This document shows positions 47,409-55,545 of a stretch of 64,000 nucleotides of DNA, one piece after another. The number at the start of each line of letters is the position of its first letter. The first letter of the stretch is position 1. Source of the DNA: an uncultured Paracoccaceae bacterium (GTDB lineage: Bacteria; Pseudomonadota; Alphaproteobacteria; Rhodobacterales; Rhodobacteraceae); contig CANMPK010000001.1 of the NCBI GenBank assembly GCA_947499725.1, forward strand, positions 868,001 to 932,000, given 5' to 3'. Position numbers and translations under genes: made by a program. A model generated the notes under the pieces. The model ran no database searches, was not told where the DNA came from, and saw only the letters and a program-made list of their open reading frames with translations.

Positions 47409-47561
47409 TTATTATTTAATCAAACACGCAAACGCGCCGCACAGTTTTTAATCTTTTTTACATTTGTTTACAATTTAAGCACGAAGCGCAAATTTGTCGC
47501 TTTGAGATAAGCCCCGCTTAGGCTTTGTCCGCTCCCCAAAGAAAAGGGAAAGGATAAGGAC
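47409..47561 (+). promoter_or_regulatory. Upstream region of amtB
   Basis: A 153-base AT-rich segment (richest at 47440-47480) that should carry the amtB promoter. A short inverted repeat TGATTA/TAATCA (47406-47411, 47417-47422) overlaps the pncC stop. Nitrogen control by NtrC would be expected here, but I cannot identify a secure site. GGAAAGGATAAGG precedes the amtB ATG as its ribosome site. Confidence 0.4.
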
Positions 47562-48743
47562 ATGAACGGAGCGGACACCGCTTGGATCATCGTCGCAACG
47601 GCGCTTGTGCTTCTAATGACATTGCCAGGTCTGGCATTGTTCTATGGCGGCCTTGTGCGTGCGCGTAACGTACTAAGTGTTTTCATGCACTGCTATGCCA
47701 TCGCTTGCTTGATGAGCGTACTGTGGTTTGTATTTGGATATTCCATCGCCTTTGGCGGCGGCACATCTGGCTATTGGGGCGGATTGGACAAGATGCTCCT
47801 CTCTGGCGTCACCGCCGACAGCCTGTCAGGCACATTGCCAGAAATTCTGTTTTTCGCCTTCCAAATGACATTCGCCATCATCACACCAGCCCTGATCGTT
47901 GGTGCTTATGTTGAACGCATTGGCTTTGGCTTTGTATTGCTCTTCTCTGCCCTGTGGATGCTGCTGTGCTACGCGCCAGTTGTGCATTGGATCTGGGGCG
48001 GCGGCATGCTGGCAGATGGCGGCATCTTTGGCGAAACAGGTGCGCGTGACTTTGCGGGCGGTATCGTGGTTCACGAAACAGCCGGTATCGCAGCCCTGAT
48101 GATCGCTGTGGTGCTTGGCCCACGCAAAGACAAATCCAAACCACCACATGCCCCTTGGATGGTCATGATCGGCGCTTCCCTTCTGTGGGTTGGCTGGTTC
48201 GGCTTTAACGGCGGCTCTCAGCTGGCAGCAGACGGCGGCGCAGCAATGGCGATCACAGTCACACATATCTCTGCCGCGACAGCGTCCCTGACTTGGGCAC
48301 TGTGGGAGAAGTTCAAATACGGCAAGGCCTCTCTGGTTGGTATCGTCACCGGTACAATTGCTGGCTTGGCCTCCATCACACCTGCATCCGGGTTTGTTGG
48401 CCCAATCGAAGCTCTGATCATCGGCGCGGTCGCTGGCGTTCTGTGCCAAGAAGCGGTGAACGTGATCCGCAACGGCCTTAAGATCGACGACACGCTGGAC
48501 GTTTTCGCAGTCCACGGCGTGGGCGGCATCTTCGGAACAATCATGATCGCAGCCTTCGGCCAAGGATCTTGGGCGGCGCAGCTGGGATCATTGGCCATCG
48601 TTGGCGTCTTCACAGTTGTGGTCAGCTACGTGCTGATCAAAGTTGTGGCGCTGATCACACCACTGCGCGTGGATGAAGAGACAGAGACCTCTGGTCTGGA
48701 TCTCGCCGTCCATGGCGAGCGCGCTTACGACACAACATCTTAA
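47562..48743 (+). CDS. amtB: Ammonium transporter
   Basis: A 393-residue Amt protein with eleven expected membrane helices. The pore twin histidines are His171 (GGIVVHETAGIAAL) and the His of FAVHGVGGIFG. The opening MNGADTAWIIVATALVLLMTLPGLALFYGGLVR shows no cleaved signal. No PII gene (glnK) precedes it, although glnK-amtB linkage is usual, so the regulator must lie elsewhere. A terminator follows at 48764-48791. Confidence 0.96.
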   Translation: MNGADTAWIIVATALVLLMTLPGLALFYGGLVRARNVLSVFMHCYAIACLMSVLWFVFGYSIAFGGGTSGYWGGLDKMLLSGVTADSLSGTLPEILFFAFQMTFAIITPALIVGAYVERIGFGFVLLFSALWMLLCYAPVVHWIWGGGMLADGGIFGETGARDFAGGIVVHETAGIAALMIAVVLGPRKDKSKPPHAPWMVMIGASLLWVGWFGFNGGSQLAADGGAAMAITVTHISAATASLTWALWEKFKYGKASLVGIVTGTIAGLASITPASGFVGPIEALIIGAVAGVLCQEAVNVIRNGLKIDDTLDVFAVHGVGGIFGTIMIAAFGQGSWAAQLGSLAIVGVFTVVVSYVLIKVVALITPLRVDEETETSGLDLAVHGERAYDTTS

Positions 48744-48763
48744 GCGGCACATATCACCAAAAG

Positions 48764-48791
48764 AAAAGGCGGCCCAATCGGGTCGCCTTTT
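48764..48791 (+). terminator. Terminator after amtB
   Basis: 12-bp stem with one wobble (AAAAGGCGGCCC 48764-48775, GGGTCGCCTTTT 48780-48791), loop AATC, followed by TCTTTT. Confidence 0.88.
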
Positions 48792-48815
48792 TCTTTTCCA
48801 GAACCACTTAAAAGA

Positions 48816-49262
48816 TTAAGCGCTGTAAAGCTCCTCAGCCCGCTTTTCAAACGCCTTCACAATCCGGTTCATCGCCTCATTAAACACAACACCAATCACG
48901 CTTTGCAGGATCGCGTTCTTAAACTCGAAATCCACAAAGAAAGACACTTCACAGCCCCCTTCTACATCTTTGAAATCCCAAGTGGACTTCAAAAACTTAA
49001 ACGGGCCATCCAGATACTCCGTCAGAATATGCTTCTCATCCGCCTTCAATAAAACGCGTGAGCCGAACTTCTCGCGGAACACTTTGAACGAGATCACCAA
49101 ATCCGCCAGCATCTCATCCCCGCCATCCTTTGGCGTGACAGACCGAATACGCGCCGCAGCGCACCACGGCAGGAACTTCGGGTAAGATGCCACATCGGCC
49201 ACCAGATCGTACATCTGCTGGGCTGTATAAGGTAAAACACGGGTTTCCGCGTGGCTTGGCAT
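48816..49262 (-). CDS. COQ10/RatA-family START-domain protein
   Basis: A 148-residue polyketide cyclase/START-like protein. The opening MPSHAETRVLPYTAQQMYDLVADVASYPKFLPWC is the family start and supports ATG 49262 over the open frame that reaches 49361; GAGGA lies upstream. Mitochondrial homologues (Coq10) carry ubiquinone to the respiratory chain. The E. coli relative was named RatA and described as inhibiting ribosome assembly. The ubiquinone role is favoured for an alphaproteobacterium. Confidence 0.9.
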   Translation of the reverse strand: MPSHAETRVLPYTAQQMYDLVADVASYPKFLPWCAAARIRSVTPKDGGDEMLADLVISFKVFREKFGSRVLLKADEKHILTEYLDGPFKFLKSTWDFKDVEGGCEVSFFVDFEFKNAILQSVIGVVFNEAMNRIVKAFEKRAEELYSA

Positions 49263-49354
49263 GTGGCTCGGTTCCTCAATCGTCGCGTCTAAGGCTTTGG
49301 CTTGGACTTTGGCAGCCCATTTCCTATGCTGACGCCAAGAAATCAAGAGACAGC

Positions 49355-49435
49355 ATGTCACAAGGCTTTGAGTTTCGCACTTTTAGCCCACCTCCAGCGC
49401 CCAAAGCGCCACAACCAAAGGAAACCGCGCAATGA
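49355..49435 (+). CDS. Tiny ORF coupled to the next gene (26 aa)
   Basis: ATG 49355 opens a 26-residue frame (MSQGFEFRTFSPPPAPKAPQ and six more residues) ending at TGA 49435, which overlaps the next ATG in an ATGA. It is Pro-rich with no domain. AGAGA lies upstream as a weak ribosome site. It could be a real small protein or a leader that couples translation to the membrane protein gene. Confidence 0.5.
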   Translation: MSQGFEFRTFSPPPAPKAPQPKETAQ

Positions 49436-49611
49436 ACCCAAGATGGCTTTGGCGCATGTCAATGTGGGTGCGACGCCCTCCCTCACGGCAACGACAAATC
49501 CTCGTGGCGGTGATCCTTGGCATCTGCGCGGTTTTGTTTGCAGTGGAAACCTTCATCGGTTGGCCAGACTGGGCCACCGCCCACAAAATGCGCGGCGGCT
49601 TTAAGTTCTAA
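49432..49611 (+). CDS. Small membrane protein (59 aa), unknown
   Basis: A 59-residue ORF with a basic N-terminus rich in Trp and Arg (MNPRWLWRMSMWVRRPPSRQ), one transmembrane helix (ILVAVILGICAVLFAVETFI), and a GWPDWATAHK segment. This layout (basic head, helix, FIGWPxW) resembles small uncharacterised proteins I associate with Rhodobacteraceae. It is read from an ATG that overlaps the stop of the preceding tiny ORF. Function unknown. Confidence 0.72.
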   Translation: MNPRWLWRMSMWVRRPPSRQRQILVAVILGICAVLFAVETFIGWPDWATAHKMRGGFKF

Positions 49612-49630
49612 ATGCTCTAAGCCTTAGGTT

Positions 49631-50551
49631 CTAAACTTGGCCAGACCGCGCAGGCATCAATCCCGACTGCTGCGCAATCACCGCCACCAAAGCGCGATGC
49701 ACCGTGTGAAACAGCGCTTTCACGCGCGGCGCATCCGCCAATTCCGCATGGCACGCCAGCCAAATCGGAATGCGCGGCAAACTGCCTTCAGAAGACTTAC
49801 GCTGCAAACCCTCCGCGGCTTCGCCAATGAAACAGGGCAACACCACCTGCCCCATCCCCTTGCAGGCCAACTGACGCCCTACCAGAAACGTATCACACAC
49901 CGTGCGCAACGGCGCTTCGCCAATCAAATCTTCAATCGCCCGCCCAATCGTGCTTTTCGCCAAGTCCCCACGCAACCCGATCCAAGGCTGCGGCGCATCC
50001 TCAGCGCCATACACCGCAAAGGGCATATAGCCCACAAGCTTGCCAGACAGGTCTTCCGGCAAGCGCTCTGCCGGACGCACCGCCAAATCCACACGCGCCC
50101 GCCCAAGATCGATCCGTTCGTTGGAGCTCACCACCGACAGGCGCAAATCCGGCTCATCCTCCGCCACTTTGGCCAGCACATCCGGCAGAAAGCTCGTGCA
50201 AATCGTATCGGTCGACGTCAGCCGCAAAGCCTGCTGCATCCGGTGGTTCCGCGCATTCATCGAGCTGCCCAAAAACGCCATCGCTTGCGAGACGCCACGC
50301 AATGCTTCGATCACGGGCAGAAACTCTGGCAACACCTGATAGCCACGGGCGGATTTCTCAAAGATCTGCGCGTTATACCCCGCCTCAAAACTCGCAATAC
50401 GCCGAAGCACCGTCGCATGGTTCACACCCAACTGCCGCGCAGCGCCGCTCACGGTGCCGGTTTCGATCACCGCAATCACATAGCGCAAATCATCCCAATT
50501 CACATCTTCAGGCACGGCAAGAGCTGGATCAGGACTGTGCATAAATCGCAT
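49631..50551 (-). CDS. LysR-family transcriptional regulator
   Basis: A 306-residue LysR regulator. The winged helix is VNWDDLRYVIAVIETGTVSGAARQLGVNHATVLRRIASFE, followed by a periplasmic-binding-type effector domain. The frame extends far upstream through the divergent promoter and even into the cytochrome gene; ATG 50551 or ATG 50542 are the sensible starts. It is divergent from the cytochrome c pair, and an inverted repeat (50574-50611) lies between them, so it probably controls those genes. Confidence 0.9.
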   Translation of the reverse strand: MRFMHSPDPALAVPEDVNWDDLRYVIAVIETGTVSGAARQLGVNHATVLRRIASFEAGYNAQIFEKSARGYQVLPEFLPVIEALRGVSQAMAFLGSSMNARNHRMQQALRLTSTDTICTSFLPDVLAKVAEDEPDLRLSVVSSNERIDLGRARVDLAVRPAERLPEDLSGKLVGYMPFAVYGAEDAPQPWIGLRGDLAKSTIGRAIEDLIGEAPLRTVCDTFLVGRQLACKGMGQVVLPCFIGEAAEGLQRKSSEGSLPRIPIWLACHAELADAPRVKALFHTVHRALVAVIAQQSGLMPARSGQV

Positions 50552-50573
50552 ATCTTTCTGCAAAATTGGCAAA

Positions 50574-50611
50574 TGTACTTTCAAAACAGCACAGCCATAC
50601 TGAAAAGTACA
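50574..50611. promoter_or_regulatory. Inverted repeat between the LysR and cytochrome c' genes
   Basis: Perfect 8-bp arms TGTACTTT (50574-50581) and AAAGTACA (50604-50611), with a 22-base spacer. The matching continues imperfectly inward (CA and TG with one extra base). LysR proteins bind such dyads in divergent promoters. The position, 23 bases from the LysR start, fits an autoregulatory operator. Confidence 0.5.
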
Positions 50612-50642
50612 GCCCATCAGGAAGCAACTCAGGGAGCTACCC

Positions 50643-51107
50643 ATGAACCTAAAACACACCACCGCAGCCGTTCTCACCCTCGCCCTTGGCGCAAGCGTCG
50701 CCTTTGCCGACGGCCACGCCAAAGCGTTTGATTCAGCCATCAAGGCCCGCAAAGGCCAAATGCAGCTATATTCCCATAACTTAGGCGTCTTGGGCGCCAT
50801 GGCCAAAGGCGAAGTCGATTACGACGCAGCCGCCGCACAGGCCGCCGCGGATAACCTCGTGCTGGCCGCCAGCCTAAACGCAGGCAACATGTGGCCAGCA
50901 GGATCGGATAACAGCCTCGGCAACAACCGCGCGAAACCTGAAATCTGGGCGAACTTCCCAGACGTGGCCGCAAAAGCGGGCGCAATGAGCGACGCCGCCG
51001 CCGCAATGGCTAGCGCAGCGGGCACTGATCTGGCATCATTGCAGGCAGCAATGGGCGGCGTTGGCGGTGCGTGCAGCGCCTGCCACAAGGCATATCGCAG
51101 CCGCTAA
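50643..51107 (+). CDS. Cytochrome c' (class II)
   Basis: A 154-residue periplasmic cytochrome c'. A signal peptide (TTAAVLTLALGASVAFA) precedes a four-helix bundle. The heme motif C-S-A-C-H (Cys144, Cys147, His148) lies near the C-terminus as in class II cytochromes. Such proteins bind nitric oxide or carry electrons. It is followed after 20 bases by a diheme cytochrome on the same strand. Confidence 0.93.
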   Translation: MNLKHTTAAVLTLALGASVAFADGHAKAFDSAIKARKGQMQLYSHNLGVLGAMAKGEVDYDAAAAQAAADNLVLAASLNAGNMWPAGSDNSLGNNRAKPEIWANFPDVAAKAGAMSDAAAAMASAAGTDLASLQAAMGGVGGACSACHKAYRSR

Positions 51108-51127
51108 GCCAACTTAAGGAGAGCCGA

Positions 51128-52006
51128 ATGGCCCGCATCTTTGGATTTCTATGTCTTCTAGCATGTGCGGGCCTTGCCATCGGCCTTTATCTCACCCGCC
51201 CAACCAGCGTGGATGCTGCGCAGTTTGACGGGCTGACCGCCAATACCGAAAACGGCGCCTTGGTGTTCCACGCCGCAGGCTGCGCCTCTTGTCATGCTGC
51301 GCCCAACGCCGACAGCAGCGATGCGCCCATCCTGTCGGGCGGCCACAAATTCCCATCCGATTTCGGCACGTTCATTGCGCCAAATATCTCACCCGATCCA
51401 ACACTTGGCATCGGCGGATGGACATTGATTGAATTTGCCAATGCCATCCAAGAAGGCGTCTCGCCTGACGGCAAACACTATTACCCAGCCTTTCCCTACA
51501 CCGCCTACGCCCATATGAGCGCGCAAGATGTGGTAGACCTCAAAGCCTTTATGGATGGCCTGCCCGCATCAGACACGCCAAGCGCACCGCACGAAGTTGG
51601 CTTTCCGTTCAACATCCGCCGCAGCCTAGGCGGCTGGAAGCTGCTCTTTGCGGGCAAAGACTATGTGCTGACAGATGTCGACACCCCAGAAATTGAACGC
51701 GGTCGCTATTTGGTCGAAGCCTTGGCCCATTGCGGCGAATGCCACACCCCGCGCAACGCGCTTGGCGGACTAGATCGCACAAGCTGGCTGACAGGCGCAG
51801 CGCTACCGGGTGAAGGCGATGTGCCGGGCCTCACCGTCAACCAACTCGACTGGCTGCCAGAAGATATCGCTTACTATCTGGACACAGGCTTCACCCCAGA
51901 TTTTGACAGCGCCGGCGGCGCCATGACCCATGTGGTGGAAAACATGGCACGCTTGCCTGAAAGCGATCGTAACGCAATCGCAACTTACCTGAACCTATTC
52001 CCATAA
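51128..52006 (+). CDS. Diheme c-type cytochrome
   Basis: A 292-residue protein with an N-terminal membrane/signal segment (FGFLCLLACAGLAIGLYL) and two class I heme sites, C-A-S-C-H (Cys52, Cys55, His56) and C-G-E-C-H (Cys202, Cys205, His206). The PNISPDPTLGIGGWTL segment is typical of cytochrome subunits of alcohol or gluconate-type dehydrogenases, but no dehydrogenase is adjacent. AAGGAG precedes ATG 51128, so that start is used rather than an upstream frame extension. It is in an operon with cytochrome c'. Confidence 0.92.
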   Translation: MARIFGFLCLLACAGLAIGLYLTRPTSVDAAQFDGLTANTENGALVFHAAGCASCHAAPNADSSDAPILSGGHKFPSDFGTFIAPNISPDPTLGIGGWTLIEFANAIQEGVSPDGKHYYPAFPYTAYAHMSAQDVVDLKAFMDGLPASDTPSAPHEVGFPFNIRRSLGGWKLLFAGKDYVLTDVDTPEIERGRYLVEALAHCGECHTPRNALGGLDRTSWLTGAALPGEGDVPGLTVNQLDWLPEDIAYYLDTGFTPDFDSAGGAMTHVVENMARLPESDRNAIATYLNLFP

Positions 52007-52026
52007 AGCACTGACAGAAACAAAAA

Positions 52027-52047
52027 AGCCGCGCAATTCGCGCGGCT
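52027..52047. terminator. Bidirectional terminator between the diheme cytochrome gene and lipA
   Basis: Perfect 8-bp stem (AGCCGCGC 52027-52034, GCGCGGCT 52040-52047), loop AATTC. T residues follow best on the minus strand (TTTTTG), serving lipA; CTTTA follows on the plus strand. Confidence 0.75.
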
Positions 52048-52072
52048 CTTTAAGCATGTCTGGCAGTCTAAC

Positions 52073-53041
52073 TTAGCCTTGGCCCAGCTTCGCCAAACGG
52101 TTCTCACGCAAGCGCGCAAAGTCATCACCCGCATGGTAAGAACTACGCGTCAAAGGCGTTGCAGAGACCATCAGGAAGCCTTTGCCCCAAGCCGCTTTCT
52201 CATAGGCTTCGAACTCTTCCGGTGTCACAAAGCGATCCACACCGTGGTGCTTTGGCGTTGGCTGCAAATACTGACCAATGGTCAAGAAATCCACATCCGC
52301 CGCGCGCATGTCGTCCATCACTTGCAAAACAGACTGACGATCTTCGCCAAGGCCTGCCATGATGCCGGATTTCGTAAAGATCGTTGGGTCTTGTTCCTTC
52401 ACACGCTGCAGCAAACGCAACGAATGGAAATACCGCGCACCAGGACGCACCTCAGGATACAGGCCCGGCACAGTCTCCAGATTGTGGTTAAACACATCTG
52501 GACGCGCCTCCACCACAACTTCCAGCGCTTTGTCATCGCACTTCAGAAAGTCGGGTGTCAGAATTTCAATGGTCGTCTTGGGCGAACGATGACGCACCGC
52601 GCGAATAGTCTGCGCAAAATGCTCTGCCCCGCCATCTTTCAAATCATCACGATCCACAGAGGTGATCACAACGTGGTTCAGACCCAGCTTTTGTACCGCA
52701 TCCGCAACGCGGCCCGGTTCAAACACATCCAAATCGTCAGGACGACCGGTCGCAATGTTACAGAAGGTACAACCACGGGTACAAATGTCCCCCATGATCA
52801 TCATCGTCGCGTGACCTTGGCTCCAGCATTCACCGGCGTTTGGGCAGCTCGCTTCTTCACAAACTGTGACCAGTTTGTTTTCACGCATAATGCGCTTGGT
52901 CGCGTTATACCCTTCCCCCGTCGGAGCCTTCACACGGATCCAATCAGGTTTACGTGGCTGGGCATTGTCAGGGCGATGCGCCTTTTCCGGATGCCGTTGC
53001 TCTGGGATCTTAAGATCTCTCACGCGAAGTTCCTCTGTCAT
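52073..53041 (-). CDS. lipA: Lipoyl synthase
   Basis: A 322-residue radical SAM enzyme that inserts two sulfur atoms into the octanoyl chain to make lipoate. The auxiliary cluster cysteines are in [14 protein letters not shown], and the SAM cluster C-x3-C-x2-C is in [14 protein letters not shown]. The C-terminal tail of the family ([18 protein letters not shown]) is present. It is a single gene, convergent with the diheme cytochrome gene. Confidence 0.98.
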   Translation of the reverse strand: MTEELRVRDLKIPEQRHPEKAHRPDNAQPRKPDWIRVKAPTGEGYNATKRIMRENKLVTVCEEASCPNAGECWSQGHATMMIMGDICTRGCTFCNIATGRPDDLDVFEPGRVADAVQKLGLNHVVITSVDRDDLKDGGAEHFAQTIRAVRHRSPKTTIEILTPDFLKCDDKALEVVVEARPDVFNHNLETVPGLYPEVRPGARYFHSLRLLQRVKEQDPTIFTKSGIMAGLGEDRQSVLQVMDDMRAADVDFLTIGQYLQPTPKHHGVDRFVTPEEFEAYEKAAWGKGFLMVSATPLTRSSYHAGDDFARLRENRLAKLGQG

Positions 53042-53090
53042 CTAAGCGGTGGGTCTGCCTAACATAGCAATCGCCGATCAGTAAGGCCAG

Positions 53091-53113
53091 AAATGCAAAG
53101 CTGTTATGCATTT
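53091..53113. promoter_or_regulatory. Inverted repeat between lipA and the peroxiredoxin gene
   Basis: Perfect 7-bp arms AAATGCA (53091-53097) and TGCATTT (53107-53113) separated by nine bases. It sits in the 215-base divergent gap, 50 bases from the lipA start. It could be an operator; there is no T tract for termination. Confidence 0.3.
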
Positions 53114-53256
53114 GTCCAAAACCCCATTAATAAAACGCTTAGAAAATCGACAAATTTCAGGATTATTCCAACCAGCGATACGGTGACGCGTTGCACCTTG
53201 TTTAGAATCGTTTTAACCCGCTCGTGAATTTAATTTTTACCATGAGGACATCCAGA

Positions 53257-53805
53257 ATGTTTGCTGGCCAAAAACTTCCTAACGTGACCTTCCGCACACG
53301 CGTACGCGACGAAAGCATCGATGGTCCAAACCCTTTCCGTTGGCAAGACGTCACAACAGCTGACTACTTTGCTGGCAAACGCGTCATCCTGTTCTCTCTG
53401 CCAGGCGCATTCACACCGACATGCTCCACATACCAGCTGCCAGGTTTTGAAAAAGGCTTCGGCGACTTCCAAGAGCAAGGCATCGACGGCATCTACTGCA
53501 TGTCCGTAAACGACAGCTTCGTGATGAACAAATGGGCGGAAGCGCAAGGCATCAAAAACGTAAGCGTTATCCCTGACGGTTCCGGCGAGTTCACACGTAA
53601 AGTGGGCATGCTGGTCGACAAAGATAATCTGGGCTTCGGCATGCGCTCTTGGCGTTATGCAGCCATCATCAACGATGGCATTGTTGAAGCATGGTTCGAA
53701 GAGCCAGGCCGTGACGACAACCACCCAGAAGACCCATATGGCGAAAGCTCCCCAGAGAACCTGCTGAAGCACCTGAAAGCAAAAGCAGACGAAGCCGCGG
53801 CATAA
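53257..53805 (+). CDS. Peroxiredoxin (Prx5 type)
   Basis: A 182-residue thiol peroxidase. The peroxidatic Cys is Cys56 in LPGAFTPTCSTYQLPGF, the Prx5/AHP1 signature; a second Cys near residue 81 lies in YCMSVND. The start MFAGQKLPNVTFR follows GAGGA and is chosen over an upstream extension to 53224. The gene is single, with a strong terminator at 53829-53854. Confidence 0.94.
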   Translation: MFAGQKLPNVTFRTRVRDESIDGPNPFRWQDVTTADYFAGKRVILFSLPGAFTPTCSTYQLPGFEKGFGDFQEQGIDGIYCMSVNDSFVMNKWAEAQGIKNVSVIPDGSGEFTRKVGMLVDKDNLGFGMRSWRYAAIINDGIVEAWFEEPGRDDNHPEDPYGESSPENLLKHLKAKADEAAA

Positions 53806-53828
53806 GCCCTGCCTTTCGCAAAAGCATC

Positions 53829-53854
53829 AAGGCCCGAGGATCACCTCGGGCCTT
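53829..53854 (+). terminator. Terminator after the peroxiredoxin gene
   Basis: Perfect 11-bp stem (AAGGCCCGAGG 53829-53839, CCTCGGGCCTT 53844-53854), loop ATCA, then TTTCTT. Confidence 0.92.
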
Positions 53855-53874
53855 TTTCTTGCAAAACCAGACAG

Positions 53875-54960
53875 TCACCCAATCAACGTACTGCCTTCCA
53901 AATCTCGCTCCGCGTAAAACTCACGAAGCCGAACAAGCGCAATGCGCAACACAACTTTGCCAGATCGCGCCGGCCAACCAAGGCGCTGTTCCGTCACTTC
54001 CAATCCTTCCAACTGGCAACAGCAGCACAAGGCGATATCCGCCAATCCCTCGCCCAACAGCTCCATCGCTTTAGCCAATCGATCCCGCGCCTCACGCGCC
54101 GCAATGGGCCCGCTGGCAGCCGCTTTTACAGCACTCACGCCTGCCGTTAGGAAATGATCCCAATTCTGGGTCACCGCTGGGTCCATCTGCGACAATTCAA
54201 AATCTTCTCGCAGCCTCTCACCAACCGCCACAAGATCACTCGTCAGAAACGGGTTCCCCAGCCGATCCCGCCGCCGCGCCAAAACAGCCAAGGGCGTTTC
54301 CTGCCCTGCCATCTTCAAACGCCGCTGCGTTTGCGCCAGACCTTCCGCGCCTTTGCCTCGCGATGTTTCCGCGGCTCCTCGCGCATCTTCCTCTGCAAGG
54401 CTTTCTGCCAATGCACTGCGCCCCGCCGAGGTAATCGTATAGCGAGATATCCGCCCCGTGGTTTCGCAAGAAATCCAATCCTTAAGCGCCATCGCCTGCG
54501 CAATCGGGCGATCCACCACAGCGGTGCGCGCCGTTGCCCCATCGGGCATGTCCTGCACCACCACCGCACGCTCCATATCCTGCGCCACGGCCAAAACCGC
54601 ATCCGGTTCACTCAGCTTGCTCAGAATTTGCAAAGCGACCTCAGAGAACTCCGGATCACACAACAGATCCTCCTTGTCCTGCGCCATCATCTGTAATGTC
54701 TCCATCCGTGGATCCACCTCAAAAGCAAAAGAAACACGCTCTCCGAGCCAAACCAGCGCTGCATCAAACAACTCATCATCACGGCGCGATTCAATGCGCC
54801 GGATTTGCCGTAAAATGGTTGAGGCATGACATTCAGATTGCCGCACCAAAGCTCTGATAGATATGCCTTTTTCCGTATGCGCCAGATAATGCAGCGCCGG
54901 ATTTGGCACCCAATTCGGAACGCTCAAAATGTCCGTCGTCGCGTTCCAATGTTGTGTCAT
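53875..54960 (-). CDS. DUF6456 helix-turn-helix protein
   Basis: A 361-residue protein with a DUF6456 C-terminus (about 205-355, ending LGWPARSGKVVLRIALVRLREFY). The N-terminal region (about 20-65: ALHYLAHTEKGISIRALVRQSECHASTILRQIRRIE) is a winged helix-turn-helix. A patch of Cys residues (ALCCCCQLEGLE) lies in the DUF6456 domain. Function unknown, probably a DNA-binding regulator. It faces the DUF6477 gene across a 224-base gap with a CtrA-like half-matching site. Confidence 0.82.
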   Translation of the reverse strand: MTQHWNATTDILSVPNWVPNPALHYLAHTEKGISIRALVRQSECHASTILRQIRRIESRRDDELFDAALVWLGERVSFAFEVDPRMETLQMMAQDKEDLLCDPEFSEVALQILSKLSEPDAVLAVAQDMERAVVVQDMPDGATARTAVVDRPIAQAMALKDWISCETTGRISRYTITSAGRSALAESLAEEDARGAAETSRGKGAEGLAQTQRRLKMAGQETPLAVLARRRDRLGNPFLTSDLVAVGERLREDFELSQMDPAVTQNWDHFLTAGVSAVKAAASGPIAAREARDRLAKAMELLGEGLADIALCCCCQLEGLEVTEQRLGWPARSGKVVLRIALVRLREFYAERDLEGSTLIG

Positions 54961-55033
54961 ATTGCCCCCGGTGGGTCAGTTTATGCCAATCGCCCACAGA
55001 TGTGTCTGAGACAAAAAACCTAAAATGCGAAGG

Positions 55034-55049
55034 TTACCCGTCTGTTAAC
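55034..55049. promoter_or_regulatory. Possible CtrA-type site
   Basis: TTAC (55034-55037), seven bases, then TTAAC (55045-55049). The CtrA consensus is TTAA-N7-TTAA, so one base differs. It lies in the divergent promoter region of the DUF6456 and DUF6477 genes. Confidence 0.3.
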
Positions 55050-55184
55050 ATCTGCCGACACGAGCAGGATGTTGTGAATTCCTGAACAGTTCCCAAACCC
55101 TCCGAACGCTGCGCAACAGCGCACGCAACACCCCTGCCAGCCATGCCAAGCTCTGCTGAATTTCCCTGAACGGCAGGAGCCACC

Positions 55185-55508
55185 ATGCAAGATATTCAAA
55201 CCCGCCTCAGCCAGATCAAACGCCCGCGCCTTCTGATCAGCGCCGCGCAAGCTGGGCAGACTGGCTACAAACGCAAACCCCACCTGCGCCGCCTTTTGTG
55301 CCGCGTCCCATCGTCCAATACCGAAGCGCTGATCAACCTGATCGAACTGGAACACCATCACAACGACAAGCGTCAATTGCATGATCTCTCCTACACCGCC
55401 GCCGCGCATATTGATGTGTTAATCGCGCTGCAAGGCGAGGCCAGTTTGCACAAAGCAAGCCTCACAGAAGAAAATTCACGCAATAGCACCCCCACACCCA
55501 CAGCTTAG
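55185..55508 (+). CDS. DUF6477 small protein
   Basis: A 107-residue protein with the DUF6477 opening [30 protein letters not shown] and the segment [17 protein letters not shown]. Function unknown. GGCAGGAG lies before the ATG. It is divergent from the DUF6456 gene and 37 bases before guaA, so it may share its transcript. Confidence 0.8.
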   Translation: MQDIQTRLSQIKRPRLLISAAQAGQTGYKRKPHLRRLLCRVPSSNTEALINLIELEHHHNDKRQLHDLSYTAAAHIDVLIALQGEASLHKASLTEENSRNSTPTPTA

Positions 55509-55545
55509 GCTTGCGCCAATGGGCCATTTGGCCTATGCGGCGACC

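Noticed and set aside
48816-49262. Toxin RatA of a toxin-antitoxin system
   Set aside because: No antitoxin-like partner is convincing here. The family is better explained as the COQ10 ubiquinone-binding type in this group.
49631-50806. Longer 391-residue form of the LysR protein
   Set aside because: The extra N-terminus would cross the divergent promoter and run opposite the cytochrome gene; the winged helix begins after ATG 50551.
53091-53113. AAATGCA/TGCATTT repeat as a possible dif site
   Set aside because: The halves and the nine-base spacer do not fit the XerC/XerD arms with six-base centre. Kept only as a possible operator.
53201-53256. TTTAGAATCGTTTTAA upstream of the peroxiredoxin gene as an Irr/iron box
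   Set aside because: Only one half resembles the motif, and the other half has mismatches; not enough to call.
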